A DNA stretch of 64,000 bases from Selaginella moellendorffii (Eukaryota > Streptophyta > Lycopodiopsida > Selaginellales > Selaginellaceae), in NCBI RefSeq assembly GCF_000143415.4, contig NW_003314262.1, forward strand, positions 25,496-89,495, read 5' to 3'. How positions within the stretch are numbered: position 1 is the first letter of the stretch; every line of letters begins with the position of its first letter. Below, one piece after another: positions 33,314-44,740 of this stretch. The position numbers were made by a program, and so were the translations under genes. The notes beneath the pieces are model-generated. The model was not told where the DNA came from and did no database searches. It worked only from the letters and a program-made list of their open reading frames with translations.

Positions 33314-34870
33314 TGATAGCCATCAAGTTTAAAATGTATTATTTAAATTATGGTAATTTTTGTACAACAAACAATTTGTTTGCCAATCACTATAAAGTTT
33401 CTAGGTTGGTTTTGCTGGTCAAGATCCCCCGTGAGTGAGGATATGGGAACCAGGCTGGATTTGGGTGGAACCAATAATCGTAAGGGATCTATCAAACAAT
33501 GACAAGAAATTTTAATCAAGCTCTCAAGTCCGGTCCCTTTCCCAGTCGTCTCTAGCGTTATAGCTGGGGAGAAATTTTCGCATGGTTGGGAATGAAGATC
33601 GATCTGTGCCTTGCCAAAGACAAGTTGTGGGACGGATTGATTGATTGATTTATGAAATAGAAGAGAAAGAGAGAGAACATCTCACATGAACAGTGCAGTG
33701 GAGTGTCCCTTTCTTGACAGAATGAGCTGAATCCAGCACACCAACAACAACAATGTAAGTAGCTAGGACGCGAAAAGAATTTATAAGGTTGGGGACACCT
33801 TTTTGGAAAGGTGACGACCGCGTTTGTTGGTCCCAGGGAAAGTTTTTTTCTGACCTAAGCTCTCCGAATATCCGGTCTTTGAATGCGATGAACCTTCCGA
33901 GGAGATCAGATCACCCGACAGCACAGCTAGCCAGCCTGTGTTTGAAAATTCACCCTCTGGGATTAAAATCTCCGCTTTTTTTACCACACACCCCTCCAGC
34001 CCATTTCCAGCCGTGGTGAAAGCGTCCGTGACAACAAACAGGCTTGCTTTTGCAGTGAACAAACCCACTTTACTTTATTTTTTTACTGCGTTTTGCAGGC
34101 TCAACACACACACACCATGCCGTATGTGTATATGTGCCTGAATGTGATATCTGTGCCACAGCATGGCAAGTCACCATGATATGTGTGCCAGAGCATGACA
34201 AGTTACCAGGAAGCTTCCCTGCGAGATTTAAATCTCGAATTTGAATCATCAAGAACCATGGCCTCCAAAACCAAATATAGTTTTATTTCCCCTCTAAACT
34301 AGATGCACACGTAAAAACTATGCTAGTCAAGGTTTGTCACCAATCATTGCACTGCTTACGAAAGAAAGGTGGCAGCTCAGCGGCAGCCAAGCCGCCAGTC
34401 CAGCGGTAAGATTTGGAAATTCCTGGAATATTTAAGGGGAATTTTTTTGGCCCTGCAGGCACCAGTGGCAGGCTCGAATCCAGGCACTATTGTTAACATT
34501 TCCAGTGTGTTACGTCGTCGGCAGGCAGGCCCCCGGGCCCCGATTAAAGTAATAATACTTTGGGATTAAAGTAATCGGGTTATCTCCACCTGCTTAAAAG
34601 CGCTGGAGAATATCTTGACCGCGCAGCTGGCAGCAAAGAAGCTGCCTAAACAAAGACCCTGGGCTTACGTTAAGCACGGGCCGTACGCTCGTACGTAACA
34701 CGCTGGACGAATCCCGGCGTGGCGATTGTCTTGTTTTTATTTTCCAGCTCATGCCATCCTGTGGGAATAAATTCCTGGGCAAGGGGTAAGAAAATTTGAA
34801 CCAATTTACCTTTACGAACCCATACTACATGTCATCATTGCCATGGTGACGTGGCGCCAGCATGGCCAGC
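33314..34870. other. Spacer upstream of the XTH gene
   Basis: No conserved coding frame. Contains a short GATT repeat (about 33636-33650). Composition becomes gene-like near 34500. The last part presumably holds the XTH promoter. Confidence 0.4.
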
Positions 34871-34872
34871 GT

Positions 34873-34878
34873 TTATAA
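34873..34878 (+). promoter_or_regulatory. TATA-like motif of the XTH gene
   Basis: TATAAG within GTTTATAAGC lies about 130 bp upstream of the ATG at 35005, suitable for a leader of roughly 100 nt. Confidence 0.5.
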
Positions 34879-35004
34879 GCGTGGCCGGGCCGTGGAGCTG
34901 GAACATCGATCGAAGAACGCAACAGCGAGGAAGAAGAAGGCGCTCTTGGGAATTCCAAAGGGAATATCTTGTGTGTGGCTCTTTTGAGATTCGCATTCGC
35001 GGCA

Positions 35005-36291
35005 ATGGGGAGGCTGGCCCTCTGCGTGTTGATCGCCACCATGGTGATCGTCTCCCAGGCTGCCCCTGGAAACTTCAACGATCTCTTCACCTCCAACAAC
35101 GATCACGTCAAAGTGGATGGCTCTGGCCAAGTTCGTCTCGTCTTGGATCATCAATCAGGTTGATTCTTTTGCCTGGATCGATCGCATTGCAATGCTCACG
35201 CTCTCTCGGGCTTTGGGTGTTTGATTCCTTCTCTTCCACAGCTGCTGGCTTCGCGTCCAAGAACAAGTATCTCTTCGGCAGAGTGAGCATGCAAATCAAG
35301 CTTGTTCCCGGTGATTCTGCTGGAACTGTGGCAGCCTACTACGTAAATCTCCCAAACTCGCGCCTATCCATCGCCATTTCTTCCGCATTTCTGACCGTGG
35401 AGTTGCTTGTGACAGATGTCCTCGGACGATTACAGGACCCGCGACGAGATCGATCTCGAGTTTCTGGGCAACACGTCGGGCAATCCATACATCCTCCAGA
35501 CCAACGTCTACGCCAATGGCGTCGGCAACCGCGAGCAGCGAGTCTACCTCTGGTTTGATCCCACTGCCGACTTCCACTCGTACTCGATCCTCTGGAACCA
35601 GAAGCAGATCGTGTACGTGATCACACCCATCTCGCCCATTTCCTCCGATTCTCTCCCTTTCGATCCACCCATCTCTCCGTGCTCTGTTTTCTTGGCGAGT
35701 TCTTTCAAACTTCTTTGGATCCATCGAGCAATGTGGTATCGCCCATCACCGCAAATTTCTTGTTCGATCGACCCACTGTTTCCTATTCTTTCCTGGGTCC
35801 TCTGGATCACTGTTTGTGCTCAATGTTCTTGCGATTCTTTTGGGATTCCTTTGCTTGGTGCAAGCTAGCTAGAAAGACTGATTGATCGTGGGCTTTGTCT
35901 TTGCAGATTCTTCGTGGATTCCACCCCCATTCGCGTGTTTAAGAACAACCAGGACATGGGCCTGCCTTTCCCCACGAAGCAGTCAATGGGAGTCTACTCG
36001 AGCCTGTGGAACGCCGACGACTGGGCGACCAGGGGTGGACTCGTCAAGACCGACTGGAGCCACGCCCCCTTCATCGCCTCCTACAAGAACTTTGATCTTG
36101 ACGCGTGTCAGGCATCGTCGGGATCGTGCGGCCCAAACAGCGGCAAATGGTGGGACTCGTCCGCCTGGCAAGCTCTCAGCCCCAGCGACGCAGGCAAGCT
36201 CAAATGGGTCAAGAAGAACTACATGATCTACAACTACTGCACGGATTCGGCCAGATTCCCCTCCAGACCTGCCGAGTGCGCGCGTGACTGA
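35005..36291 (+). CDS. Xyloglucan endotransglucosylase/hydrolase, 4 exons, 278 aa
   Basis: XTHs (glycoside hydrolase family 16) cut and rejoin xyloglucan in the wall during growth. Exons: 35005-35158, 35242-35342, 35416-35612, 35907-36291; introns of 83, 73 and 294 bp, all GT-AG, and the joined frame is complete. A signal peptide (residues 1-20, [17 protein letters not shown]) indicates secretion. The catalytic motif DEIDLEFLG with both active Glu is in exon 3, and the N-glycosylation site NTS follows it directly, as in most XTHs. Further family marks are [26 protein letters not shown] and a Cys-rich XET C-terminal region ([24 protein letters not shown]). Length and cysteines are normal, so the gene looks functional. 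Transferase is more likely than hydrolase because no hydrolase-type loop extension is seen, but this is inference. Confidence 0.95.
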
Positions 36292-36388
36292 TCCATCCAT
36301 CCATCCATCCATCCATCCGATCGATTTGTGAAGAAATGCGCCCCCAAAATCAATCCTCTTCCCATTCCATCCATCCACCCATCCATCC
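36292..36388 (+). repeat. ATCC microsatellite in the XTH 3' UTR
   Basis: A run of ATCC units begins right after the stop codon (36292-36319), with a second imperfect run near 36365-36388. Confidence 0.85.
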
Positions 36389-36511
36389 GTATACATAGTT
36401 CGCATCGCTTCGATCGATTCCCCTCCGCGCGCGCTCGCGCTCGCAGGATTTCTCCCTTGCTCGCTATGTTTCTGGATCGCGGAAAGCCGCTGTGTGTGGT
36501 GATTGTAAAAG

Positions 36512-36517
36512 AATAAA
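36512..36517 (+). terminator. Putative polyadenylation signal of XTH
   Basis: AATAAA about 220 bp after the XTH stop codon, a plausible near-upstream element for 3' end formation. Confidence 0.4.
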
Positions 36518-36710
36518 CGGAGAAAACCATCTTGTTTCATTCTACTCGTTTGATTTCGTGGCGGACTTTTACCCGATCAAATTCAATGACCAACAGAACG
36601 CTGGAGCGATCAGACTGGATCGAATTGAAGGAGTGGCGATGCGAAAAAAGGAAATGAGATCTTCGCTTGTTTTTCTGGTGGGAAATGAATGCAATGCCCA
36701 CAGCCACGCG

Positions 36711-36719
36711 AAACCCTAA
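36711..36719 (+). promoter_or_regulatory. Telo-box upstream of the R3H gene
   Basis: AAACCCTAA, the plant telomere-box motif found in promoters of ribosomal and translation-linked genes. It lies 358 bp upstream of the R3H ATG. Similar motifs stand at 39084, 43727 and 52009. Confidence 0.45.
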
Positions 36720-37076
36720 ATTTCGAATGGTGAAAGATGGACGGTCACGATAAGGGGCTGCCTCAGACAGATCTCCCGCCGTCCAGTCGCGAACGGTGGC
36801 GATGGGACCAAAGAGTAAGGGAAAAAAATTTAACCTGATCAGCTTGTTTGTGTGCGGTCGCGGCTATGGCGTGCGGGTGCGCCGCTTCTCTCCATTCGTG
36901 CGCGCTGCTTCTACCGTCACGGCGCCAGATCTGGTGAGAATCTCGCTTCCCTAGTTTGCCAGCGCCCCGGTTTCCAGCGATCCAGGAAATGCTACGGCCT
37001 AGGGGTTTGTATTCCGCGGCTGGGAGCTTGAATTCTCGATGAAGCTGCTGCCTTGCCGCAAGAGGATCCCATTGTG

Positions 37077-38535
37077 ATGGCCGGAATGAACCCACCAATG
37101 GAGCTCAGGAGCGAGGAGAATGAGGATGCTTGCCCGGATTCTTGGGAACTGGCCGATCTGGAGGAGAGTATGAAGCGGCTTGTGCCCGCTGGTTGCAGTC
37201 TTGGCCTCCACAAAGAGAGTGGCGGCGGCGACGATGATTCGGCACAAATTGACGAGTTCTTGCGTGAGGCGCTCCAGAATCCTCACGACCGTATGACTAG
37301 TAAGTCTGTTTTTGGCATTTTCTTCTTTCCTAGTACCAATAATTGTGTTTTCTTTTCCAGTTCTAAGGCTAGAACACGACGTGGAGAGATTCGTAAGAAA
37401 TCCAAAGCAGTTTCAGCTTGAGTTCCCTCCTATGGCGTCGTCCTACTTGCGCCTAGCAGTTCACAGGGTAGCGCAACACTACTACCTTATAACTTCGGTG
37501 ATTGACAGCAACGTGGAAGGATGCAGGATCATAGTCCGGAAGAGTGGGGAGAATAAGTTTCCCTCGATCAGGCTCGCGGACATTCCTGTTGCCGCGGATG
37601 GTGGCAGCAACTCCAACACCAAGTTTGTGATCAAGCAGAGACCACAGGCTAGTTTTATATCCGGTGGAGATAGCAGCGGGGCTGCTAGTGGATCCGGAAG
37701 CAATGCCTCCAAGAGTATGGAGGAACGGAACGAGGAGTATAACAAGGCCCGAGCCAGGATTTTTCGGCATGAGCAGGAACAGAGAGCTTATGACGAGCTG
37801 CTGGAAGTAGAGAAGAGGAAAACTGCAAAGGTGATAGAAGTAAGAGAGAGCGCTTCAACCCCCGAGCAGGGAAGGCAGCGGATGAACGCCGGATCTGGCA
37901 GTAATAGCTGCAGCAGCAGCAGCAGCAGCAGCGGTGGCAGCGGCAGCAAAGCAGACAAAGATCAATCCAGCAAGTCGAGGCAAAAGGTTGCTATATTCCG
38001 TGACCGAGAGAAAGATCGCAAAGATCCCGATTACGATCGGAACTATGACAGGTATAAGTTCTTAGCCGAGGTTACAACCTTCGTTGATGCCTTTCTTTGC
38101 ATTTGCAGGTATTCACAGCGGTTTGATCCAGGTTTTGGACTAAACCAGCCACCAGCCTTTGGTATGCAAGCTCGGTATACTCCTGTTGTGAATTATAACA
38201 CAGAGTTTCCCCAGCTTGGCTGTCCTCCTGTAAGGCAAATGCCACCGCAAGTAACCAGTCAATCGGGCTGGAGGCACGCATACCAACAACACCAGGATAT
38301 GATGCGAGCCCCGGCACCGTTTAATCCTCCGCCACCGCGGGTGTCTCCACACACCAACATGGCGACTTATATGTCGCAGTACCCATATCCTCGGCCTTCT
38401 ATGGCCTATCACTACTCTTCGCAAGTTTCTCAGGCAAGTCTAAATCTCGTTGCTCGTTCTAGTAACTTTGTTTTTCTAACAATCGCCGATTCTTTCCAGC
38501 CTGAAGCTGGTTCTACACAGGCTCGTCGCCATTAA
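37077..38535 (+). CDS. R3H and SUZ domain protein, 4 exons, 424 aa
   Basis: R3H domains bind single-stranded nucleic acid and SUZ is a short RNA-binding region that often follows them; plant and animal R3H-SUZ proteins act in mRNA control. Exons: 37077-37299, 37361-38051, 38109-38433, 38500-38535. The ATG at 37077 is the first in frame. R3H is at residues 75-130 (LRLEHDVERFV; RLAVHRVAQHYYL, with the Arg105-x3-His109 signature). SUZ is at about 193-215 (SMEERNEEYNKARARIF). They are followed by a Ser-rich tract and a Pro/Gln/Tyr-rich tail. Introns 2 (57 bp) and 3 (66 bp) are multiples of three without stops, and intron 3 uses a GC donor (CAG|GCAAGT), so retention would only insert residues. The last exon has only 36 bases. 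No cytoplasmic localisation signal is evident. Confidence 0.88.
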
Positions 38536-39097
38536 ATGACCAGGCCTTCCCTGCTTCCGTCGGTGTCCAACGAAGAAGATAGACTCGATCGATGCGTCGG
38601 CTCAATGCTGAGGACGGAGCAGGGAATCTCTCGAGGAGCTACACTGTTATAGCTCTTCGTCACGCCAGTGCGCTGCAACTCTCACGGTGTTCGTGGTGAC
38701 TCCACAGAAGCCACAAGCCAAAACTTGCGAGGCCGCTGCAAGCAATCAAGCGAGCAAGCAAGGCATCACGCAATCTTTCGAAATGGTACTTCGCTTTTGT
38801 TTCTTCTTTTACTAGTTGCAGGACTGATTCTCTTCCTTTTCGTTTCCAGGCTTTAATGTGGGATTGATTGATTGATCATCCATCTCTCACACCACACCGA
38901 AGTTTCGAGTTGGCAAAATTTGAGGTAACAGAATTTTAGCTATCACGAGCGCTGGTTCTTAAAATCGATCCATTTTGATTTCCAGGATATGTATGAAGCT
39001 TGTGAAATTCCCTGGAAAGCCACCCAACCCAGTTAGCTAGGCAAAAAAATTTCAAAGATTATTTGAGCATATTCTTTTTTCTTAAACCCTAGGAGAA
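38536..39097. other. R3H 3' UTR and helicase promoter
   Basis: No coding frame supported. Pyrimidine-rich segments ending in CAG suggest a possible intron in the 3' untranslated region (about 38786-38850). Confidence 0.4.
39084..39092 (+). promoter_or_regulatory. Telo-box in the helicase leader
   Basis: AAACCCTAG lies 13 bases before the helicase start codon at 39105. Confidence 0.4.
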
Positions 39098-39130
39098 ATG
39101 CCTGATGTTGAGGACGAGGGCGGCGCTTGA
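39098..39130 (+). other. Short upstream ORF overlapping the helicase start
   Basis: An ATG at 39098 opens an 11-codon frame ([10 protein letters not shown], stop TGA 39128-39130) that overlaps the helicase ATG at 39105 in another frame. Scanning ribosomes would meet it first, so it could reduce helicase translation. Confidence 0.4.
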
Positions 39131-42100
39131 TCGTCTGCTGCTCCATTCTCGATCGTTTCTTCCCATTGATGGATCATCGCAGCTGCCATGGCAGGCGCCT
39201 GCATTGCAGTCGATCGTGTCCCGCGTCGCATTTGTCAGGCACAAGTATCACAACAGGATTCGCCCCCATCTCATGCAACTCGGCGTCCGCAAGAGCTATC
39301 GGCTGTATGAGCTCAAGATGGGGCTGGAGGAGAGCGACGACGAGGACGAGTTTCTCAATTACTTGCAGAAGGTCAGTTCGTGGTAGAATTCCATAAAAAA
39401 AAGCATGGAATCGTTTGTTCTCTGTTTAACAGGAGGTCACAAGCACGTACATTGAGAGATGGAGACGAAGAATGTCTTTGCTTCTTCAGTCTTCCAAGAA
39501 CGAGATAATGTCCATGGAAAGTAAAGATCTCAAGTGCTACAATGCTATAAGCTACATTGCCAAAGAGCTTGGTCTCTACATGTAAGTAAGCTTCGATCGA
39601 TCGATCTTTTTCACTCTGGTCTTTGAAAAAAATTCTCTGTGGATTTTCTTGTTCTTTGCAGTAATCTCTACTGGAAAACCATCGTTGTCAGTAAGCTTCC
39701 TCTACCATTGTATAGACCGGACTTGGATCCGGATCGTCCGCAACGACAGGTTCGGATCTTCAGCTTCATCTTTTTTGGAATTATCTTCTTTCACTTCCAG
39801 GTTTATGTTGCACCAGCCACGTTTTTCAGGGTTAAAGCGTTTCTAGACGAGTATAAACGGCACAGGAAAGAGAAGGAAGCCAAGGTGGAGCTTTTTCCAA
39901 TCGTTGCTACAGAACAACCCCCTCAGTCTCTTCCGGATGTTTATGATCCGCTAGCTGGCATTTTTGGCGATGCGAAAAAGAGCAAGCTCATGTTTGATAG
40001 ACAACGCGCATGGCAGGTGCAGCCTCAAAAATAGTTTTGTTTGTTTTTCACTCAACTCTGATGATATTCAGGACTCTCGAGAGGGACAAATAGCTCTTGG
40101 GTTTCGTAGTAAACTTCCAGCGTTCCAGTTAAGGTCTGCATTCCTCGAGTCACTGTCCCGTTGTCAGGTACTGGAGCGATGATCTAAAACATGAAATGTT
40201 TGTTGAAACTTTTCATACTAGTTCTTGGACAGGTTCTGGTGGTAACTGGAGGAACTGGCTGTGGCAAAACAACACAACTTCCACAATATATACTTGAATC
40301 TGAGATTGATGGTGGATGCGGTTCGTCGTGTAAGATTGTTTGCACCCAGCCCAGGCGTATCTCAGCTTCCTCTGTCGCTTTGAGAGTGGCGGAAGAACGC
40401 GGTGAAGTTCTTGGTGAATCTGTAAGTTTATAAGATCTGTAGAGCGTTTTCCTTACACATACTTCTGTATCCACAGGTAGGATATCAGGTGCGGTTCGAC
40501 TCAGTGAGAAGCCGGTCTACGAGCCTACTGTTTTGCACCACGGGTATATTGCTAAGGCGGCTGATGTCTGATCCAGTTTTGAACGGAGTGACGCACGTAA
40601 TTGTCGACGAGATACATGAGCGGGGTTTAAACGAAGGTTAGCTTTACCTTCTTTGTTTTTCTTTTTCAGATTGTAAACTTCCTTGTCCTTTCTAGATTTT
40701 CTTCTTATTGTTTTAAGAGATGTCATCCAGCGCCGTCCCGATTTGAAACTCATTCTTATGAGCGCTACTGTGGACGCTAAGCTTTTTGAGAAGTATTTCT
40801 TGGATTTGAATACTCGTTGCATGGATATACCGGTAAATAGTGTATTGTTTTTGTTTACTTGACTTCCGTATCACTGTTTCAGGGATTTGCATACACTGTG
40901 AAATCTTACTATTTAGAAGACGTTTTGAACATAACAGGATACAAATTGAGCATGCAGTCAAGAATGTGGAAGTATCTACGGCAAGCGCCTGAAGCCTCCG
41001 ATCTGCGGGCTCATATTTCAGAGGAGAATATCGTCAGAGAAGCTCTTAATGCTGAAGATTACAGCAATGCTGGAGAAGAAAGTATCGATTTCACCTTGAT
41101 AGAGAAGCTACTCTGTCACATCTGCGAGCATGGCCAAGAAGGTGCGGTGCTGGTTTTTATGACTGGCTGGGAAGATATTTCTGCTTTGAGGCGTCAGCTA
41201 AGAACCCATCCTGTGCTAGGCCATCCTAGCCGAGTGTGGCTTCTTGCGTGCCATGGAACCATGTCGCCCGACGAACAGGTTAGTGATCTATTTATCTTCT
41301 CAACTACGTGCTGGTTTTAACACTTCGAAGTTTTGCAGAAGAGAATTTTTGATCGTCCACCTTCACGTGTACGGAAGATCATCCTGGCAACAAACATTGC
41401 CGAAACTAGCATCACGGTTGAGGACGTTGTGTACGTTGTCGATATAGGAAAAGCCAAAGAGAAGAGCTATGATGTTGCAACAAACACTGCATGTTTGCTG
41501 CCAAGATGGATTTCCAAGTCGTCTGTGCGCCAGGTAAATAGGAGGGAGTGTAAAACATCTTTTCTTTGACATACACTTGTGTGGTTTTGGTGGCAGAGGA
41601 AAGGCAGAGCTGGGCGTTTGAAACCAGGTGTTTGTTACCATCTCTATCCAGAATCCGTTTTTCAAGCGTTTGAGGACCACAATGAACCTGAGATATTGAG
41701 AACAGCTCTACACAACGTATGCCTCAGGATTAAGGGATTGCAACTTGGAGATATCCAGACGTTCTTGGCAAAAGCTATAGAGCCTCCCAACCGACACGCA
41801 GTGCACATCGCCATAGAGTTCTTGAAGGTGATTGGTGCATTGGATGAAACAGAAGAGCTGACGGTTCTTGGTAAGTCTTTTTTTTTTAATCAACTTATGG
41901 TATTGATTGGATTCGTCCAGGAAAACATCTAGCAATACTTCCAGTTGAACCGCAGATTGGAAAAATGTTGATCATGGGGTGTATTTTTCAATGCCTTGAT
42001 CCCATGCTTACTATTGCTGCTGCACTTTCGTCCCGGGATCCATTTATTCTTCCCGTGGACAAGCGAGAGGTTTGTGCTGGATTGATTTTAGTACAAAGCA

Positions 42101-43684
42101 CATTACTAAGAAAGTTGAGTTGTCAGGATTCCAATCAAGCCAAGTTCAAGTTTTCCATAGGAGAAATGAGTGACCACCTCGCGGTTGTTCGAGCATTCAA
42201 CGACTGGGAAGTGTGCATGAAGCACAATACGGCATCGGAGTTCTGCCGTGCAAATTTTCTTTCCATGCAAGTGTTGATAGGAATGACTTCCATGAGAAAG
42301 CAATTCCTATCACTATTGCAGGAAGCCGGTTATCTCGACGGCGGCTTGGCGAGTTGCGAAGCTTATTCATCTGATCCAATGATTGTCCGAGCTGTGATTT
42401 GCGCTGGTTTGTTCCCGGGAGTTGCAGCTGTTGTGGTAAGTATGTTTGCTCTCGAAATGTCCATTTGTGTTGATTTCTTCGTTCGTTCACAGGCAACTCC
42501 TGGATCAGTGACCCACAAGACAATGGACGGGACTGTAGTGCACGTTCATCCAGTAAGTCTCGCTTGTCTTTGCAAAGTTTCAGCTGACATTATACACGGA
42601 TTTATGCAGCACTCAGTGAATGCAAGGCACGAGGAAAGCTGCTTTCCATGGCTGGTGTTCCTTGAGAAGATAAAGACATCTAACGTGTTCATTCGAGACT
42701 CAACGGGTATATCGGACTCGGTGCTACTTTTGTTCGGGGGAGCGTTGGTGTCGATAGGCCAGGTGACGACTTTAAGCTTTGTTTCTCTTCCTTTGGTGCT
42801 AATCCCGTTGCTGCTAACAGCCAGGACATTTGCAAATGTGTGGGAAGTGCTTGGAGTTCTTCATGGGTGAAAGCGAGGCCGAATTATTCCAGGAAATGCG
42901 AGATCTTTTGGATGAGCTTCTGAAGCTAAAGGTACCACGTCTTTCTCAACTTTAGTCTTTCGGCTATAAAACTTCTTCTCTGCAGCTAGCAAGGCCCGAC
43001 CTCGACATCTACAAACACCGAGATGGTCTGCTCATGCGAGCAGTGATGCTCATGATCAGAGGCGACGCTCTTGCCGGCAAGTTCATGTATGGGAAGAGAA
43101 CAGACGTAGGTACTTTCGATGGTCTCATCGGCGACAAGGACTCCAAAGTAGCACTCCGAGTAGCTCTCCTTCGGGAGGGCCTGACTAGAAGGCCGTCCGT
43201 GTCCACGAAGCTAAACCGAGCAAAGCAGCACGTCTCCACGATCCAGTTCCGAGGCCTCAAGTTTATCGGTGAGCCGGACAGGCTTAAGAGGCAAGCTGAG
43301 AGGAATGCTTGCGCCGAGGCGGTGGCATGGCTCGCAAATCCAGACAACGCCGAGAAGAAGAAGCTGCTCATGTGGGGGGGAGGAAAGCTCACCAAAGTCC
43401 GGCTTGGAGATTGCATGGGACAGCTGAAGAAGCTCCTGGGAAAACTTCCACCGGAGGACGAAGAACGCTTGCGAAGCTTTGAAGATCCCAAGAGCAAGAA
43501 GCAGCGAAGCAATGCTCTCGTTCCAATCGACGAGAAAAAGAATTCGAAGATCAGGAAGAGCAGGAAAGCGAACGAGGAGATTGTCACGCAACGAGCAAAG
43601 CGTAGAGCGAATTTCCAAAAACTTGTGGAGAAGAGCGAGACTCCGGTATTTGGAGGGTGCTCTCTCCCGCCAAGACCAGGGTGA
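39105..43684 (+). CDS. DEIH-box ATP-dependent RNA helicase (DHX36/DExH3-like), 17 exons, 1215 aa
   Basis: A DEAH/RHA-family helicase that would unwind RNA using ATP. Exon starts are 39105, 39433, 39662, 39801, 40072, 40233, 40477, 40696, 40883, 41339, 41597, 41921, 42127, 42493, 42610, 42821 and 42986. All 16 introns are 50-80 bp GT-AG, and the joined frame is 3648 bp with no stop. Motif [10 protein letters not shown] is at residues 278-286, motif II DEIH at 379-382, motif III SAT at 411-413, and motif [10 protein letters not shown] at 631-638 (Lys for the usual Arg). The HA2 region ([18 protein letters not shown]) and the OB-fold region follow. The C-terminus (about 1055-1105: [20 protein letters not shown]) resembles a dsRNA-binding motif, as in plant homologues of this group, and ends in a Lys-rich tail. 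The basic N-terminus ([19 protein letters not shown]) could be an organelle targeting peptide. Introns were placed by hand, so single boundaries may be off. Confidence 0.9.
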
Positions 43685-43726
43685 ATATTCGTTTTCAAAC
43701 ACTGGATATACTTTTATGGATATTTC

Positions 43727-43735
43727 TTAGGGTTT
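43727..43735 (+). promoter_or_regulatory. Telo-box in the 54-bp helicase-MsrA gap
   Basis: TTAGGGTTT ends three bases before the MsrA ATG (43739) and is the only recognisable promoter or leader motif in the very short gap after the helicase stop codon. Confidence 0.45.
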
Positions 43736-43738
43736 ATC

Positions 43739-44740
43739 ATGTCTGGGGCGAGCGTTCTCGGCGTCCTGGGGCACGGCTGCGCCCACATTCTCCCACCGAT
43801 TGCCGCTCCATCCGCGAGGATCCACAACAGGGCGCTCGGATTCTCCGTCAGGTCGAGCCGCAGCGTCGCGTCGCCGATGGCAAATCTTGGGGGATGGCTG
43901 TCCAAGCTGGGAGTAGGGCGCGCGACTGCCAGGGTTCGCGATCCGGAAGGCGCCAAGATCGCGCAGGGGCCGGACGACGACGCGCCTGCGCCCGGGCAAG
44001 AATTCGCGCAATTTGGCGCCGGATGCTTCTGGGGTGTGGAGCTCGCATTCCAGAGAATCCCGGGCGTGACGAAAACAGAGGTAGGCTATTCCCAGGGCAC
44101 TGTGCACAATCCCTCGTACGAGGACGTTTGCAATGGCGATACCGGGCACTCGGAGGTGGTGAGAGTGCAATACAATCCAAAGGAGACGAGCTTCTCCTCG
44201 CTGCTGGATGTTTTCTGGGACCGCCACGATCCGACCACTTTGAATCGTCAGGTAAGAGCTCTCTTCCAAATTATTATATTCCTTGCAGAAGAATTTTGCT
44301 AGCTTTGTTCCATCCCTCTAGCCTTTTCCTCCTTGTTCTTGTTCTGCTTCTTTTCTAGCCTTTAAAATATGTCCTTGTTCTTTGCAAGAGTATACAGTAG
44401 TATGCTGCTACGTAGCTGTTCCTATTTCTCTTGTAGAGATCTCTTTTGTAGCTAAAAGCTTAAGGTTGGTTGGTTTGACATCTTCCAGGGGAACGATGTT
44501 GGCACCCAGTACAGGTCGGGAATCTACTTCTACCACCCGGAACAGGAGAAAGCCGCCCGAGAGTCCATGCAAAAGCACGAGGAAAAGATCAAGAGGAAGA
44601 TCGTGACGGAAATCTTGCCAGCTACAAAGTTTTATCGCGCCGAAGAGTACCACCAGCAATACTTGGCCAAGGGTGGCAGATCTGGCTTCAGGCAGTCAGC
44701 TGAAAAGGGCTGCAACGATCCTATCCGCTGCTATGGTTAG
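43739..44740 (+). CDS. Peptide methionine sulfoxide reductase A, plastid type, 2 exons, 254 aa
   Basis: MsrA reduces methionine-S-sulfoxide in proteins back to methionine using thioredoxin, a repair step after oxidative damage. Exons 43739-44251 and 44489-44740, intron 237 bp GT-AG. Catalytic Cys96 lies in GCFWG (residues 95-99), followed by the usual Phe/Trp/Glu-rich core ([56 protein letters not shown]). Two C-terminal Cys (246 and 252, [10 protein letters not shown]) can act as resolving and recycling residues. The first 60-80 residues are rich in Ser, Ala and Arg and fit a chloroplast transit peptide; total length is like plastid MsrA4. The gene starts 54 bp after the helicase stop codon on the same strand, so it either uses a promoter inside the helicase's last exon or is co-transcribed. 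Confidence 0.95.

Noticed and set aside
34466-34485. B-box-like GGCTCGAATCC as a tRNA sign
   Set aside because: No stem pairing around it and no upstream A box or cloverleaf.
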